A stretch of DNA of 64,000 nucleotides from VFMC01 sp037130535 (GCA_037130535.1 JBAXSU010000002.1:3293-67292), one strand, 5' to 3'; shown: positions 43,645 to 52,553, counted from the first letter of the stretch. Notes: a model not told the origin generated them from the sequence alone. Program-made: numbers and translations.

Positions 43645-45359
43645 CCGGTCGCCGCGAATCGGAGTTCGGTGATGGTGCCTCGGTACGGGTTGTCGCCGCT
43701 GCAGGAATCGGATGCGCCGAGTTGGCGCATCAGCACCAGCACGTGTCGTGCCGGAATGAGTATCGGCACCTCGAGCGTCTTGGCCGTGGTGGCATTGGCG
43801 CTGGCGATCGACCCGCCCCAGTCGCCGATGGACGACGGTGCGGCCTCACCGGTGCTGGCGTACACCTCGACGATCCACGGGGCGCTGGCGATGTCGATGG
43901 TGAATGTGCCCGCGGCCAGTGCGTCGAAGGTGGCGACCAGACCGACGCCACCCTTGCCGCCGAGGTACTCCGACGAGTAGCACACCGTGTTCCAGCCGGT
44001 CGATGGATCGCCGTCGACGACGGCGGCCGCCTGGTCGTCGTTCTCCTCACCGTCGCCGTCGGGGTCGAACGCGGTGACCGAGGCGATGGCGGTGCCCATC
44101 GGCGGTATGGCTGGAGCGGGCGTGGTGACCACAGCGGCAGCGTCGACCGTGGTGGGCGGCACGAACCCCGCTGCGTCGTCGTCGCCGAGTTGGGTGATGA
44201 GCACCGCTACCAGCACGGCGGCGGTGAGGAGAAGTGCTCCCACGAGCAGCAGCGACGGACCGCGACGCTGCTGGTATCGGCGGTTGGGTTGCTGGCGCAC
44301 CCGTTGGGCGCCGGTGGGGGTGCGGTCACGGTCGGTGCGTCCCCCTGCTGCACCGGAACGCACCGGTTGGTAGCCACCGACGGCCTGGGGTGGTCGACCC
44401 GAGGGGCCCACCGGGCTGCCGATGGCCGGGTTACCCGATCGCGGGGTGGCGTCGACCACGCGCGGTGCACTGAGCGTGTATTCGTTGCTGAGTGCCGGCT
44501 CGGGTGGGCGGCTCTGGATCTCGGCGATGGCGGCGCGTACTGCTGAACCACTGGCGTAGCGTTGGTCGGGACGGCGGGCCAAGAGACGATGGATCAGTTC
44601 GGGCAGGCCGCGCGGCAGGGTTGGCCGCAGTCGGGTGATGTCGGTGGGGTCGCGCTGCAGGCGGGCGAGCGCCGTGTCGGCGTCGTTCTGGCCGAGGAAC
44701 GGCACCCGGCCGGCGAGGCACTCGTACAGCACGAGGCCGAGCGAGTAGAGGTCGGCGCGGCCGTCGAGGCGTCGCCCGCGCACCTGTTCGGGCGACAGGT
44801 ACTTGGCAGTACCCATCATGATGTTGTCGTTGGTGAGATCGTCGTCGACCGATGGCTCGAGGCCCTTGGCGATCCCGAAGTCGGTGAGTAGCACCCGCCC
44901 ATCGGGGGTGATGAGGATGTTGCCCGGCTTCACGTCGCGGTGCACCATGCCGGCCTGGTGGGCGGCGTCGAGTGCGGCGGCCACACAGGCCCCGATGTGC
45001 ATGGTGAGGTCGGGGCTGAGCCGCTTTTGATCGTCGAGCAACTGCCGCAGGCTCTTGCCGTTGATGAGTTGCATCACCACGGCTTGGCGACCCGACTCTT
45101 CGATCGCGTCGTAGACGGCGACGATGTTGGGATGGTTGAGTTGGGCGACGGCGATGGCCTCGCGTCGGAACCGTTCAGCGACCACCGGGTCGTGGGCGAG
45201 GGTGGGCTTCAGCAACTTCACCGCCACCTGGCGCGACAACTGCAGGTCGGTGGCGACCCACACCTCGGCCATGCCTCCTTGCGCGAGACGTCGATCCAGG
45301 CGGTAGCGCTGGGCGAGCACGGTCGGCGGAGGCGACGGGGGACTGGTGGTGGCGGACAT
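43641..45359 (-). CDS. Membrane Ser/Thr protein kinase with extracellular discoidin-like domain
   Basis: A 572-residue receptor-type kinase. The catalytic domain (about 18-285) has K48 (VAVKLL), E67, HRDVKPGN (140-147), DFG (160-162) and GTAKYLSPEQ, so it should be active. After a basic Arg/Gln/Pro linker comes one transmembrane helix (about 369-391). An outer domain (about 425-572, DGDPSTGWNTVCY, LVATFDALAAG) resembles the C-terminal carbohydrate-binding-like domain of mycobacterial MviN. The locus is where murJ/mviN normally lies; no MurJ membrane domain is present. It overlaps the sigma gene as ATGA. Confidence 0.88.
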   Translation of the reverse strand: MSATTSPPSPPPTVLAQRYRLDRRLAQGGMAEVWVATDLQLSRQVAVKLLKPTLAHDPVVAERFRREAIAVAQLNHPNIVAVYDAIEESGRQAVVMQLINGKSLRQLLDDQKRLSPDLTMHIGACVAAALDAAHQAGMVHRDVKPGNILITPDGRVLLTDFGIAKGLEPSVDDDLTNDNIMMGTAKYLSPEQVRGRRLDGRADLYSLGLVLYECLAGRVPFLGQNDADTALARLQRDPTDITRLRPTLPRGLPELIHRLLARRPDQRYASGSAVRAAIAEIQSRPPEPALSNEYTLSAPRVVDATPRSGNPAIGSPVGPSGRPPQAVGGYQPVRSGAAGGRTDRDRTPTGAQRVRQQPNRRYQQRRGPSLLLVGALLLTAAVLVAVLITQLGDDDAAGFVPPTTVDAAAVVTTPAPAIPPMGTAIASVTAFDPDGDGEENDDQAAAVVDGDPSTGWNTVCYSSEYLGGKGGVGLVATFDALAAGTFTIDIASAPWIVEVYASTGEAAPSSIGDWGGSIASANATTAKTLEVPILIPARHVLVLMRQLGASDSCSGDNPYRGTITELRFAATG

Positions 45360-45443
45360 GTCCGGACGTGAACGCTAGTGGTGTGGGCTACAGCGTGGTC
45401 GGCAATCGGCCGAGGGGGGTCGAACGCTCACGATGGCCGCTGG

Positions 45444-47546
45444 CTACTGGGGGTCTGGCGCGGGCCCTGATGCAGGATGGCGAGGGGCCACCTCGTAGGC
45501 GTGTGCACGCCGTTTCGCGGCCCGCCAGTGGCGTAGCCACCAGGCCATCACCACGAGTACTCCGGCGCCGAGCAGCAACTGGCCGACGCCCGCGAGCGAA
45601 TTCACCCGGGCGGTGAGTACCACCTCGGGCACCACGTTGCTGCCGGGTTTGGCCGGGGTGAACACCCGGAGGAAGACGCTCGACTTGCCATTGCTGCGGG
45701 CCTCGGCCCGAACTCGCACAGGGGTATCGGCTGCTGGCGCGAGTTCGACGGTGGAATCTCCGTCGGGGAAGTCGATCTTCGCCGAGTCGAGTTGGAGACG
45801 GACGGTGATCGGCGTGGTGCAGCGGTTCGTGAGCGTGATCGGGATGACGCTGCTCCGACCGGTGAGGGTGAACGAGTAGGGGTCGGGAGCGACGACGCAG
45901 TCGCGTACCTCCTGGAACTGCGCGCGCAACTGCTCGACCATGGCGTCGGCCTGGCGGTCGTCGATTGCTGTCGACGGCAGGGCGTGCACCACGGTGACCC
46001 ATGCTGCGACACGACTGTCGTCGCCAGCCAACATGCTGGCTGATTCGAAGGTGTCGCCCGCGATGGCGTCGGCCAGGGCGAACCGTCCCGTGAGATCGGG
46101 TCCGGCGTCGGCGGGGAGGCGCACGACCACCGGCCGCCCGTCGAGCAGCAGTCGGTCGACCGATGCGCTGAGATCGCCGAGCGAGGTGAGCGCAAGCCCC
46201 GGCGTGGAGCCGAGCAGTGGGGCGAGGTGGGCCAGAAGGGCCGGGTCGATGACGCCCAAGTCGTCGCGGCCCAGCACCAGGCCGTGTCGGGCGGTGATGC
46301 CACCGTTGCGCTCGATCTGGGCGGCGATCACCAGGAGTTCCGCAGTGAGGTCGATGGCCGTGACGAGGGGATGGTCCGTCGAGGTGAGTTGTGCCGCGAG
46401 ATCGGCATCGACCACAGCGATGGGCACCGTCGAGCCGTCGCCGAGGTCGGCACCCACCAACTGCGTGGTATCGGTGAACCCGCGTAGCGACCCCGGGAGC
46501 GGCTCGTATTGCCGATAGGGCATGACCATCAGCCGGGTACCGAGGTTGCGCTGCAGCAGGGCACCATCGGTGCTGATGGCCGAGTCGACGACGTCGACCG
46601 ATCGATCGACGACGGTGCCGGGGAGGAGTTCGGTGAGGAGATCTTCGCCCTCGCGGAGCAGTCCGACATAGGTGTCGGGGCGCTGGGCTCGGGCGACACT
46701 CGACGGATCGAGGGGAAGGCGTGGGTTGGCCAGCAGATCGCTGGCCGCCAGCGCAGGGAGCAGGGCGGTGGCCAGATCTGGTCGGGCGTTGGCAGCGGCG
46801 CGCACCGACGACGGATCGACGAGCACCGCAACATCGGCAGCATCGTCAGCGAATGCGGTGAGTCCAGTTGCGAGGGCGGCCAGTTCGGCCAGCGTCTCGT
46901 CGCTGCTCGACACGGCGCCGTCGAGGCCGATGGTGGGCGGGGAGACCTGCTGCATCACCACACCCACGGGCAGCACCTCGGCACGGTCGGGGCCATCGGC
47001 GCCAACGCGTGACACGAAGGTGCTGAGCGACGCTGCCGACCGGGTGCCGTTGCGGAGGTCGACGAGGAGTGTCACCACCCCTGTGGAGGGGAGTTGCAGC
47101 GCGGCCGCAGTGTCGTCGACAGTCTCGGTGGGCACGGTGAGCGAGAGTTGCCCCGGCACACTCAGGTCGACGGGCGTGACCGCGGCGGCGGGATCGAGCG
47201 ACAGTCGCATGCTGTCGACCGGCCGCGGGAGCGAGCCGGCGCGCGCATCGTCGAACACCGCGCGGTCGACGATGGGGACATGGCTCGTCACGACGACCGA
47301 CCAGTCGTTGTCGAGGTCGGCCGGGTCGAACCCTGACGGCAGCGACACGGTGAGGGCGAGCGGCGCGTCGGGCCCGACGACGAATTGCTGGGCCACCAGT
47401 CCGAGCGCCCGGCCATCGTCTGTGGTTGCGGCAGGGTTGGCGCCGCTTCGTTCAGCGTCAGCAGAGCCAGCGGCGATGGCCAACGAGCCCGCCACAAAGA
47501 ACGCGGCGGTGACGCACCGACCCAACCGTGCCAACCGAGTCGTCAT
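45444..47546 (-). CDS. DUF6049-like secreted/membrane-anchored protein (Rv3909 position)
   Basis: A 700-residue exported protein. Residues 1-31 form a signal peptide (ARLGRCVTAAFFVAGSLAIAAGSADA). A large extracytoplasmic region follows, with beta-rich C-terminal modules (about 560-640, SVIPITLTNRCTTPITVRLQL), then a transmembrane helix near 655-675 and a basic tail (RHWRAAKRRAHAYEV). In actinobacteria a protein of this type lies next to mviN and pcnA. Function is unproven; a role in cell-envelope assembly is suspected. ATG 47546 overlaps the GNAT stop. The longer frame to 48128 is spurious. Confidence 0.8.
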   Translation of the reverse strand: MTTRLARLGRCVTAAFFVAGSLAIAAGSADAERSGANPAATTDDGRALGLVAQQFVVGPDAPLALTVSLPSGFDPADLDNDWSVVVTSHVPIVDRAVFDDARAGSLPRPVDSMRLSLDPAAAVTPVDLSVPGQLSLTVPTETVDDTAAALQLPSTGVVTLLVDLRNGTRSAASLSTFVSRVGADGPDRAEVLPVGVVMQQVSPPTIGLDGAVSSSDETLAELAALATGLTAFADDAADVAVLVDPSSVRAAANARPDLATALLPALAASDLLANPRLPLDPSSVARAQRPDTYVGLLREGEDLLTELLPGTVVDRSVDVVDSAISTDGALLQRNLGTRLMVMPYRQYEPLPGSLRGFTDTTQLVGADLGDGSTVPIAVVDADLAAQLTSTDHPLVTAIDLTAELLVIAAQIERNGGITARHGLVLGRDDLGVIDPALLAHLAPLLGSTPGLALTSLGDLSASVDRLLLDGRPVVVRLPADAGPDLTGRFALADAIAGDTFESASMLAGDDSRVAAWVTVVHALPSTAIDDRQADAMVEQLRAQFQEVRDCVVAPDPYSFTLTGRSSVIPITLTNRCTTPITVRLQLDSAKIDFPDGDSTVELAPAADTPVRVRAEARSNGKSSVFLRVFTPAKPGSNVVPEVVLTARVNSLAGVGQLLLGAGVLVVMAWWLRHWRAAKRRAHAYEVAPRHPASGPAPDPQ

Positions 47547-48319
47547 CGGCCGGTGGGACCTTCGTACACCCGGAGCCGTTCGGGAAGGCTGCGGAACCCG
47601 ATCCGGCGATACAGCGCAAGTGCAGCGTCGTTGTCGGCGTGGGTGTTGACGAACACCCGGGTCACCCCGGCGCGGCGCATCCAGGTAAGGGCATCGCCGA
47701 GCAGGGCGGTGGCCAAGCCGCGCCGGTGTGCATCGGGGTGCACCGATAGGCGCTGGATGTAGCCGATCGAACCCGACCGACCGGAGATGAGCGAGCCCGT
47801 CACCCGCCGGTCGACCTCGACGACCCGGGCGCGGTGGCGAGGGGTGGCGCCGCACACATCGGCCAGCATGCCCGCGTCGAGCCACCAGTACTCGCCGAAC
47901 GCTGCTCGGTCGATGGCCTCGACGGTGGCGAGATCGCGGGAGAGCATCGGGCGCAGCGACGCCCCAGATCCGCGGCGGGCGAATCGAGGCAGCGGTGCGT
48001 CGAGTTGCAGCAACTCGAGCTCTTGGACGCACCGCATGCCCGACACATCCGCCTGCGCCGCTTGCCGCGCGCTGAGCGCACCGGTGCGCACACGAAGAAA
48101 GCCCAGTTCGGCCAGTTCGTCGCGCCACTGCCGGTAGTGCTCGGCCATCGGAACGCCGGAACCGTCGAGAACGACCAGCAACGCCATGGCCGGATCACTC
48201 GGGCACGGGGTGGCGCGAGCGGGTAGCGGCGCCGAACGCAGCTGGCACGACTCGGGGTGTGCGTCGCCGGGCGGGCGTGCGGCCGTAGACCGGCGGAACA
48301 GTCGCGGCACCGAGCTCAT
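47543..48319 (-). CDS. GNAT-family N-acetyltransferase
   Basis: A 258-residue protein with a C-terminal GNAT fold (about 120-250): DLATVEAIDRAAFGEYWWLD, the acetyl-CoA loop LSVHPDAHRRGLATALLGDAL (Q/RxxGxG/A-type) and NTHADNDAALALYRRIGFRSLP. The N-terminal roughly 45 residues are Pro/Arg-rich and unconserved, so ATG 48187 is a possible later start, but a TACCGT -10 at 48329-48334 supports ATG 48319. It may acetylate a small amine or protein N-terminus (RimI-like). It heads the DUF6049 operon. Confidence 0.82.
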   Translation of the reverse strand: MSSVPRLFRRSTAARPPGDAHPESCQLRSAPLPARATPCPSDPAMALLVVLDGSGVPMAEHYRQWRDELAELGFLRVRTGALSARQAAQADVSGMRCVQELELLQLDAPLPRFARRGSGASLRPMLSRDLATVEAIDRAAFGEYWWLDAGMLADVCGATPRHRARVVEVDRRVTGSLISGRSGSIGYIQRLSVHPDAHRRGLATALLGDALTWMRRAGVTRVFVNTHADNDAALALYRRIGFRSLPERLRVYEGPTGR

Positions 48320-48328
48320 CGGGGTTGG

Positions 48329-48338
48329 ACGGTAGCGT
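48329..48338. promoter_or_regulatory. Overlapping divergent -10 elements
   Basis: ACGGTAGCGT contains TACCGT on the minus strand (48329-48334, 9 nt before ATG 48319) and TAGCGT on the plus strand (48333-48338, 7 nt before GTG 48346). The two hexamers share the same TA step, forming a bidirectional promoter. Confidence 0.5.
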
Positions 48339-48345
48339 CGGGATC

Positions 48346-49365
48346 GTGACCGTGCTGTTCAGTACCCACGCCGCCTATCTCGAGCACCTTGCCGGGCCGC
48401 GTCATCCCGAGCGTCCCGAGCGGCTTCGCGCCGTGCTGGCGGGGGTGGAGCGAGAGGGGCTGATCGAAGCGCTCACGCCACTTGCTCCCGAGCCCGCCAC
48501 TCGCGCCGAGCTCGAGCGCGTGCACCCGGTGCCGTATCTCGACCGGATCGAAGCCATCTGCGCCGGTGGCGGCGGTCGGCTCGACCCCGACACGTACGCC
48601 GGCCCACAGTCGTTCCGCGCCGCCAGCCTCGCTGCCGGTGCCGGCCTCACCGCCGTGGCGACCCTGTCGGCCGGCCGCGGCGACGCGGCGTTCTGCGCCG
48701 TGCGCCCGCCGGGGCACCATGCGACACGCGACGAGTCGATGGGGTTCTGCTTCATCTCGAACGTGGCCGTCGTGGCCGCATCGCTGGCCGACCGGGGCGA
48801 GCGGGTCGTCATCGTCGATTACGACGCACATCATGGCAACGGTACCCAAGCTGTGTTCTACGACGATCCCCGGGTGCTGTTCGTCAGCCTCCACCAGTGG
48901 CCGCTGTACCCCGGCTCTGGTCGCGCCGACGAGATCGGTGCCGACGCGGGCGAGGGCTACACGATGAACATCCCGGTGCCTCCCGGTGCGACCGGCGACG
49001 TGTACCTACGAGCCATCGACGAACTGGTGGCGCCCCGCGTGGCGCAGTTCCAGCCCACCTGGCTCATCATCTCGGCCGGGTTCGACGGTCACCGCGACGA
49101 TCCCATCACCGAACTGGGCCTCACGTCAGGCGACTACATCGCCATCACCCAGCGCGTACTCGATTTCGCCCCTGCCGGTCGGCGCATCGTGATGCTGGAG
49201 GGCGGCTACGACCTCGACGCACTGGCCAACTGCAGTGCCGGTGTGGTCGGCGTGCTGGCCGGCCTCGACCCGCAGGCATCGTCCGCCACCGAGCGGGCGA
49301 CCTCTGGTGGGCCCGGCGCAGCGCACCTCGAGCGCGTGTTCGCGGTGTGGCGCGACCGCTGGTGA
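48346..49365 (+). CDS. Histone-deacetylase-family amidohydrolase (AcuC/APAH-like)
   Basis: A 339-residue arginase-deacetylase fold protein. The catalytic His pair is in RPPGHHATRD (H124, H125). Zinc ligands are in VIVDYDAHHGNGT (D160, H162) and SAGFDGHRDDP, and the transition-state Tyr region is EGGYDLDAL. The bacterial family removes acetyl groups from acetylated polyamines or from lysines of proteins such as acetyl-CoA synthetase. GTG 48346 is preferred over TTG 48325 because the conserved N-terminus begins there and a TAGCGT -10 is 7 nt upstream. It overlaps the pcnA gene as GTGA. Confidence 0.88.
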   Translation: MTVLFSTHAAYLEHLAGPRHPERPERLRAVLAGVEREGLIEALTPLAPEPATRAELERVHPVPYLDRIEAICAGGGGRLDPDTYAGPQSFRAASLAAGAGLTAVATLSAGRGDAAFCAVRPPGHHATRDESMGFCFISNVAVVAASLADRGERVVIVDYDAHHGNGTQAVFYDDPRVLFVSLHQWPLYPGSGRADEIGADAGEGYTMNIPVPPGATGDVYLRAIDELVAPRVAQFQPTWLIISAGFDGHRDDPITELGLTSGDYIAITQRVLDFAPAGRRIVMLEGGYDLDALANCSAGVVGVLAGLDPQASSATERATSGGPGAAHLERVFAVWRDRW

Positions 49366-50804
49366 TCCCCGACCGCTTCGCCCCGGTGCTGCGCGAGATG
49401 CGGCCGCTCAGCGACCGCTTCGCCGCGGCCGGCCACCGCCTGTTCCTCGTGGGCGGAACGGTGCGCGACCTGCTGGTGGGCGAGTTGCCCGACGGCTACG
49501 ACCTCGACGCCACCACCAACGCTCGGCCCGACGAGATCAAGCGTCTGCTGCACGGCTGGGCCGACGCCATCTGGACCCAGGGCGAGCGGTTCGGCACCAT
49601 CGGCGCCCTGAAGCGCACCGAGCTGGCCGATGGATCGGTCGTCGAACGCACCTACGAGATCACGACGCACCGGGCCGAGGTGTACAGCTCGGATTCACGT
49701 AAGCCCGATGTGTCGTACGCCGACGACATCGAGATCGACCTGTCGCGACGCGACTTCACGGTCAACGCGATGGCCCTCGAACTCACCACCCCCGACCCGG
49801 TGCTGGTCGACCCCTTCGGTGGCGCTGTCGATCTGCTCACCAAGGTGTTGCGTACGCCGCTGTCGCCGGCCGAGAGCTTCAGCGACGATCCGCTGCGCAT
49901 GCTGCGGGCCGCGCGTTTCATCGCCCGGTTCCAACTGCAGCCCCAGCCCGACCTGGTGGAGGCCGTGCGGTCGATGGCCGAGCGGCTCGAGATCGTGTCG
50001 GCCGAGCGCATTCGCGACGAGCTCGACAAACTCATCGTCGTGCCGTCGCCCAGCGCCGGGCTGTGGTTCTGCGTCGATACCGGCCTCGCCGACCATTTCC
50101 TTCCCGAACTGCCCGCGATGCGGCTGGAACAGGATCCGATCCACCGCCACAAAGACGTACTCACCCACACCCTGGCCGTCATCGAGAACGTGCGGCCCGT
50201 TGCCGACCAGCGGCCCGGGCATCCACCGTTCGATTTCCGGCGCACCCGGTTGGCCGCGCTGTTCCACGACGTCGGCAAGCCGCGCACCCGCTCGTTCGAC
50301 AAGGGTCGGGGCGTGTCGTTCCACCACCACGACGCGGTGGGGGCGAAGATGACGCGCAAACGTCTGCAGGCGTTGCGTTACTCGACCGCCGACAACGAGG
50401 CAATCACCGCGCTGGTGGCGCTGCACCTCCGCTTCCACACCTACCAGATGGGGTGGAGCGACTCGGCGGTTCGGCGCTATGTGCGCGACGCGGGCGACCT
50501 GCTGCACGAACTGAACGTGCTGACCCGCTGCGACTGCACCACGCGCAACGAACGCAAGGCCATCGCTCTCGCGAAGCGGATGGACGACCTCGAGGATCGC
50601 ATCGACGAGCTCGCCGAACGCGAGGCCCTCGCGGCGCTGCGCCCCGAACTCGACGGGGTGGAGGTGATGGCCCTGCTGGGCATCGCGCCGGGCCGCGACG
50701 TGGGTCGGGCGATGGACTTCCTGATGGAGATCCGCCTCGACGAGGGTGTGTTGGGCACGGAGGCCATCACGGCCCGCTTGCTCGAGTGGTGGCAGTCGCG
50801 CTGA
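49362..50804 (+). CDS. pcnA: CCA tRNA nucleotidyltransferase / PcnA family with HD domain
   Basis: A 480-residue class II nucleotidyltransferase. LFLVGGTVRDLLVG (GG at 31-32) and GYDLDATTNA with the DxD pair D47/D49 are the catalytic core; DLSRRDFTVNAMAL and DDPLRMLRAARFIARF follow. An HD phosphohydrolase domain (about 270-400, FHDVGKPRTR near 300) is appended, as in actinobacterial members. It should add CCA to tRNAs, and both tRNA genes in this window lack encoded CCA. GTG 49362 overlaps the deacetylase stop. Position matches Rv3907 pcnA. Confidence 0.94.
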   Translation: MIPDRFAPVLREMRPLSDRFAAAGHRLFLVGGTVRDLLVGELPDGYDLDATTNARPDEIKRLLHGWADAIWTQGERFGTIGALKRTELADGSVVERTYEITTHRAEVYSSDSRKPDVSYADDIEIDLSRRDFTVNAMALELTTPDPVLVDPFGGAVDLLTKVLRTPLSPAESFSDDPLRMLRAARFIARFQLQPQPDLVEAVRSMAERLEIVSAERIRDELDKLIVVPSPSAGLWFCVDTGLADHFLPELPAMRLEQDPIHRHKDVLTHTLAVIENVRPVADQRPGHPPFDFRRTRLAALFHDVGKPRTRSFDKGRGVSFHHHDAVGAKMTRKRLQALRYSTADNEAITALVALHLRFHTYQMGWSDSAVRRYVRDAGDLLHELNVLTRCDCTTRNERKAIALAKRMDDLEDRIDELAEREALAALRPELDGVEVMALLGIAPGRDVGRAMDFLMEIRLDEGVLGTEAITARLLEWWQSR

Positions 50805-50835
50805 CCGGCGCGCTGCGACCCGTGGGTCACTCGGG

Positions 50836-51438
50836 TCAGACGCCTTCTTTGCGGGCTCGCAGCAGCAGCACGGTGGGAGCCGTGGCATCGCGGGCGGCCA
50901 GCGGGGCCAGTTCGTGGATGACGTCGATGTGGAAGTTGGCGCGCTCGAAGCTCATGTACAGCTCGCTGATCGAGCGGGCGGTCTGGCCGTAGCGATGCTG
51001 AGGCGCAGCAATACCGGCATCGAACATGGCAGCGACGGGGTGGGTGATGGCCATCACGAACGATGCGTTGGGTTTCAACACGCGGTGCACCTGGCGGGTG
51101 AGGCGGGGCAGGTCGTCGATGTCGTCGAGGGTCTGGGTGGCGACGACGAGGTCGACCGAGGCGCTGGTGACGAATCCCAACTCGACGAGTTCGCTCTGGT
51201 GGCACTCGACCCGCACCTCGGCTTCGTCGGCCCGGTGGCGCAGCGCGGCGATGCGGTCGGCCGATGGGTCGACCACGATCGACTTCGCGCCAGCGAGTGC
51301 CAGCGTGACGGCGTTGGGTGTGATGGTAGGTGGTGTGGGCCCCACCCCGAGTTCGAGCGTGCGCTTACCACTCACGTCGCCGCAGAGACGCAACTCGCTG
51401 TCGTCGGCGACACCTCGTCCGAACCAGACACTGTGCAT
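50836..51438 (-). CDS. Class I SAM-dependent methyltransferase
   Basis: A 200-residue methyltransferase. The cofactor motif is TLELGVGPTPPTITPNAVTLAL, slightly divergent from GxGxG. SIVVDPSADRIAALRHRADEAEVRVECHQSELVELGF supplies the acidic strand-2 end and motif II, and VDLVVATQTLDDIDDLPRLTRQVHRVLKPNASFVMAITHP is the motif III/IV block of Methyltransf_11. The substrate is unknown. ATG 51438 is chosen; it lies inside a perfect inverted repeat. An upstream in-frame start at 51522 would overlap the divergent gene. Confidence 0.8.
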   Translation of the reverse strand: MHSVWFGRGVADDSELRLCGDVSGKRTLELGVGPTPPTITPNAVTLALAGAKSIVVDPSADRIAALRHRADEAEVRVECHQSELVELGFVTSASVDLVVATQTLDDIDDLPRLTRQVHRVLKPNASFVMAITHPVAAMFDAGIAAPQHRYGQTARSISELYMSFERANFHIDVIHELAPLAARDATAPTVLLLRARKEGV

Positions 51439-51449
51439 GCGCACAGTGT
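51428..51449. promoter_or_regulatory. Inverted repeat over methyltransferase start
   Basis: ACACTGTGC and GCACAGTGT form a perfect 9-bp inverted repeat separated by ATGC. It spans the start codon (51436-51438) and could be an operator or an mRNA hairpin hiding the start. Confidence 0.5.
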
Positions 51450-51497
51450 GACCGATGGGGGGCGGCGATGGGCGCATCCGGCCCTCGGTGCGCCCGA

Positions 51498-51503
51498 TAG
51501 CGT
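51498..51503 (+). promoter_or_regulatory. -10 element of DUF5318 gene
   Basis: TAGCGT ends 8 nt before ATG 51512, so the transcript has almost no leader. Confidence 0.45.
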
Positions 51504-51511
51504 CGGCGGAC

Positions 51512-51943
51512 ATGGCGACCAAGGGCGAACGAACGGGCTTTTCGGCCGGGTCGTTGCGCGGTGCGGCCGGCGTGGTCGACCATCGCCTGGCGCGGCGTCA
51601 CCTGGTGAACGAGTACCGGCGCGGTCGTCTGCGGCGCGACCAGATCTGCGACGCTCACCCCGAGCTCATCAGGGCGGCGCGCAACGTGGGCACCGAGAGC
51701 CGGTCGGCCTGCCCCATCTGCGCCGAGCCCGAACTACGGCTGGTCACCTACGTGTTCGGCGACCGCCTGCCGTCGCACGGGCGGTGTGTGGGTACGGCCA
51801 AGGAGATGGCTGCGTTGAACCAGCGCTCGAGCGATCTCACCGCCTACGTGGTCGAGGCATGCGTCGCCTGTCGGTGGCATCACCTGCTGCGCGTGCTGCC
51901 CGTCGGTGCGGGCCGATCGCGCCACAGCGCCGCGGGCGCATGA
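51512..51943 (+). CDS. DUF5318 family protein
   Basis: A 143-residue protein conserved in actinobacteria near the rpsF-dnaB block, in the position of Rv0049. Key residues are RRHLVNEYRRGRLRRDQICDAHPELIRAARNVG, then CPICAEPELRLVTYVFGD and ACVACRWHHLL, whose CxxC pairs probably bind zinc. Function is unknown. ATG 51512 is supported by a -10 element and by the family N-terminus; the frame from 51455 starts in the divergent promoter region. Confidence 0.8.
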   Translation: MATKGERTGFSAGSLRGAAGVVDHRLARRHLVNEYRRGRLRRDQICDAHPELIRAARNVGTESRSACPICAEPELRLVTYVFGDRLPSHGRCVGTAKEMAALNQRSSDLTAYVVEACVACRWHHLLRVLPVGAGRSRHSAAGA

Positions 51944-51967
51944 CGGCCGGCGGTTCGGGTCGGGCGC

Positions 51968-52546
51968 TCAGAACGGGTTGTAACCGAGACGGTTGCGCAC
52001 GGCGATGGCTTCACCGATGTGGGCGTTGGCGTGCCCGAGCATCGGCCACTGCACCAGCCAATGCACGGGGCGGTCGTGCCACATCGACAGCAGCCACCCG
52101 AATTCGTCGGGGTTCAGCCCGGCCTGGCGGGTGAGGCGACGGGTGCTGTCGGGGACGCTGTCCATTGCCATCGCCGACAGTCGCTGCAGCCACTGCTCAC
52201 TGGCGTCGAACACGGCAGTGGCGTAGTGCACCAGGGCGGCAGGCAGCAGGGCGGCCGACACGGCGGGGTCTTCGCGTTCAGTGAGCCCGGCTCCGGTGGA
52301 GACCACCGCAGGGTCGAGGCCGAGCGCCTCGACGTGCTGGGCGAACAGTGGTGGGCGGTTGCGCACCGCCGTGTGCAGGGCCAGGTCGTGGTGGCGCACG
52401 AGGTGCAGCACCAACCAGGCGACACTCGAACCGCCCCCGTCGGCCTGCTCGGTCCACCGATCGATGGGCACCTTTGCGAGTACGGCACCGTCGAGGCGGG
52501 CCCGCATGTCGCGGTGGGCGTCGAGCAGCCAGGAGCGCAGATCCAC
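51968..52546 (-). CDS. DinB-like four-helix metalloprotein
   Basis: A 192-residue protein of the DinB/mycothiol-transferase-like superfamily: LRSWLLDAHRDMRARLDGAV as helix 1, SSVAWLVLHLVRHHDLALH and LGHANAHIGEAIAVRN supplying the His triad for a metal. The superfamily includes thiol-dependent S-transferases using mycothiol in actinobacteria. GTG 52546 is chosen because TACGGT lies 7 nt upstream and homology begins here; the ATG at 52618 would extend into the rpsF promoter. The exact reaction is unknown. Confidence 0.72.
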   Translation of the reverse strand: MDLRSWLLDAHRDMRARLDGAVLAKVPIDRWTEQADGGGSSVAWLVLHLVRHHDLALHTAVRNRPPLFAQHVEALGLDPAVVSTGAGLTEREDPAVSAALLPAALVHYATAVFDASEQWLQRLSAMAMDSVPDSTRRLTRQAGLNPDEFGWLLSMWHDRPVHWLVQWPMLGHANAHIGEAIAVRNRLGYNPF

Positions 52547-52553
52547 GACGGCG

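Noticed and set aside
50818..50829. GACCCGTGGGTC palindrome between pcnA and the methyltransferase gene
   Set aside because: Five-base arms around two bases with no T-run; too weak to call a terminator or an operator.
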